A stretch of 5,044 bases of DNA, from assembly GCA_023425225.1 (NCBI GenBank), contig JAFADB010000185.1, positions 1-5,044 on the forward strand. Reading direction: 5' to 3'. Origin of the DNA: Pseudomonadota bacterium. Its GTDB lineage: Bacteria > Pseudomonadota > Gammaproteobacteria > Xanthomonadales > Xanthomonadaceae. The translations under genes were made by a program, and so were the position numbers. Numbering within the stretch: the stretch's first letter is position 1; each line of letters opens with the position of its first letter. Under the pieces are notes generated by a model that saw nothing but the letters and a program-made list of their open reading frames with translations, searched no databases and was not told where the DNA came from. Positions 4,551-5,044 of the stretch are shown in pieces.

Positions 4551-5044
4551 TCATTCCACCGTGGCCGGCAACAGGCGCTCGGGCTCGGCCTGCGCCTCCA
4601 CCACCAGCTCGCCGTCCTTGACGTCGATGCTGACCCGGCCACCGCCGACCAGCTTGCCGAACAGCAGCTCGTCGGCCAGCGGACGCTTGACCTTGTCCTG
4701 GATCACCCGCGCCATCGGGCGGGCGCCCATCAGCGGGTCGAAGCCGTGCTGGGCCAGCCAGTCGCGTGCGGCCGGGGTGCTCGACAGGCTGACGTGCTTC
4801 TCCTGCAGCAGCGCCTCCAGCTCGATCAGGAACTTGTCCACCACCCGCAGGATGTGGTCGAAGCCCAGCGGCTGGAACTGCACCACCGCGTCCAGGCGGT
4901 TGCGGAACTCCGGGGTGAAGCTGCGGCGGATGGTTTCCATCGCATCGGTGGAGTGGTCCTGCTTGGTGAAGCCGATCGAACGGCGCGACGCCTGCGCGGC
5001 ACCGGCGTTGGTGGTCATCACCAGGATCACGTTCTTGAAGTTGG
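4551..5044 (-). CDS. clpA: ATP-dependent Clp protease ATP-binding subunit ClpA, C-terminal part (partial, runs off right edge)
   Basis: ClpA is the AAA+ unfoldase that feeds proteins to ClpP, including N-degron substrates delivered by ClpS. The last 163 residues are visible, the end of the second AAA+ module (D2) and its C-terminal small domain. Motifs include the sensor-1 region VILVMTTNAG (5-14 of the visible part), SIGFTKQDHSTDAMETI (22-38), FTPEFRNRLD (42-51) with the arginine finger, and the sensor-2 segment MGARPMARVIQD (105-116), then PLADELLFGKL (121-131). These match E. coli ClpA rather than ClpB or ClpC, notably QDHSTDAM and KRPLADELLFG. The stop codon is TGA at 4551-4553. The start, the N-domain, D1 and the D2 Walker motifs are outside the window. 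clpS is expected upstream, beyond the right edge. It is convergent with infA across the shared terminators. Confidence 0.96.
   Translation of the reverse strand, partial: NFKNVILVMTTNAGAAQASRRSIGFTKQDHSTDAMETIRRSFTPEFRNRLDAVVQFQPLGFDHILRVVDKFLIELEALLQEKHVSLSSTPAARDWLAQHGFDPLMGARPMARVIQDKVKRPLADELLFGKLVGGGRVSIDVKDGELVVEAQAEPERLLPATVE

Noticed and set aside
3419..4642. Long minus-strand open frame (407 codons) opposite aat and infA
   Set aside because: It crosses aat, infA, both terminators and the clpA 3' end, and has no domain or start signal.

Overview
This GC-rich housekeeping window most likely comes from the Xanthomonadaceae/Lysobacteraceae (Lysobacter, Luteimonas, Stenotrophomonas or Xanthomonas type). 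The evidence is strong GC bias at third codon positions, protein sequences that resemble that family, and a pair of REP-type palindromes whose translations give the 'VPAFAGTT' peptide common in translated repeats of this group. The genus cannot be fixed from the sequence alone.

Layout, left to right. Positions 1-683 (minus) hold the membrane-anchoring N-terminus of the DNA translocase FtsK, starting at GTG and running off the left edge. Positions 684-968 are a divergent control region. It has a good sigma-70-type ftsK promoter with a perfect 7-4-7 dyad in its spacer, and a 9-bp hairpin just before trxB. Positions 969-1937 (plus) encode thioredoxin reductase (trxB). A 12-bp hairpin follows, then 2002-3165 (plus) encodes a FemAB-like/GNAT-fold protein of the PF04339 (DUF482) type. 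Positions 3175-3299 hold two REP-like hairpins in inverted orientation around a third hairpin. Positions 3377-4138 (plus) encode leucyl/phenylalanyl-tRNA--protein transferase (aat). Positions 4226-4444 (plus) encode translation initiation factor IF-1 (infA) with its own promoter. Two terminator hairpins (4469-4541) separate infA from the convergent 3' part of clpA (4551-5044, minus), which runs off the right edge.

The order ftsK / trxB / aat / infA / clpA matches the E. coli region ftsK-lrp-trxB-cydD-cydC-aat-infA-serW-clpA-clpS. Here lrp and serW are absent from their E. coli positions, and the FemAB-like gene sits where cydDC would be. Functionally, Aat adds Leu or Phe to protein N-termini to make N-degrons, and ClpA (with ClpS and ClpP) destroys such proteins, so two parts of the bacterial N-degron pathway lie close together. 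TrxB recycles thioredoxin, IF-1 acts in translation initiation, and FtsK in division and chromosome segregation.

I see no clear new defence, mobile or biosynthetic system. The points most worth a second look are the FemAB-like gene beside aat, the compound inverted REP element, the probable leaderless start of aat, and the dyad in the ftsK promoter.
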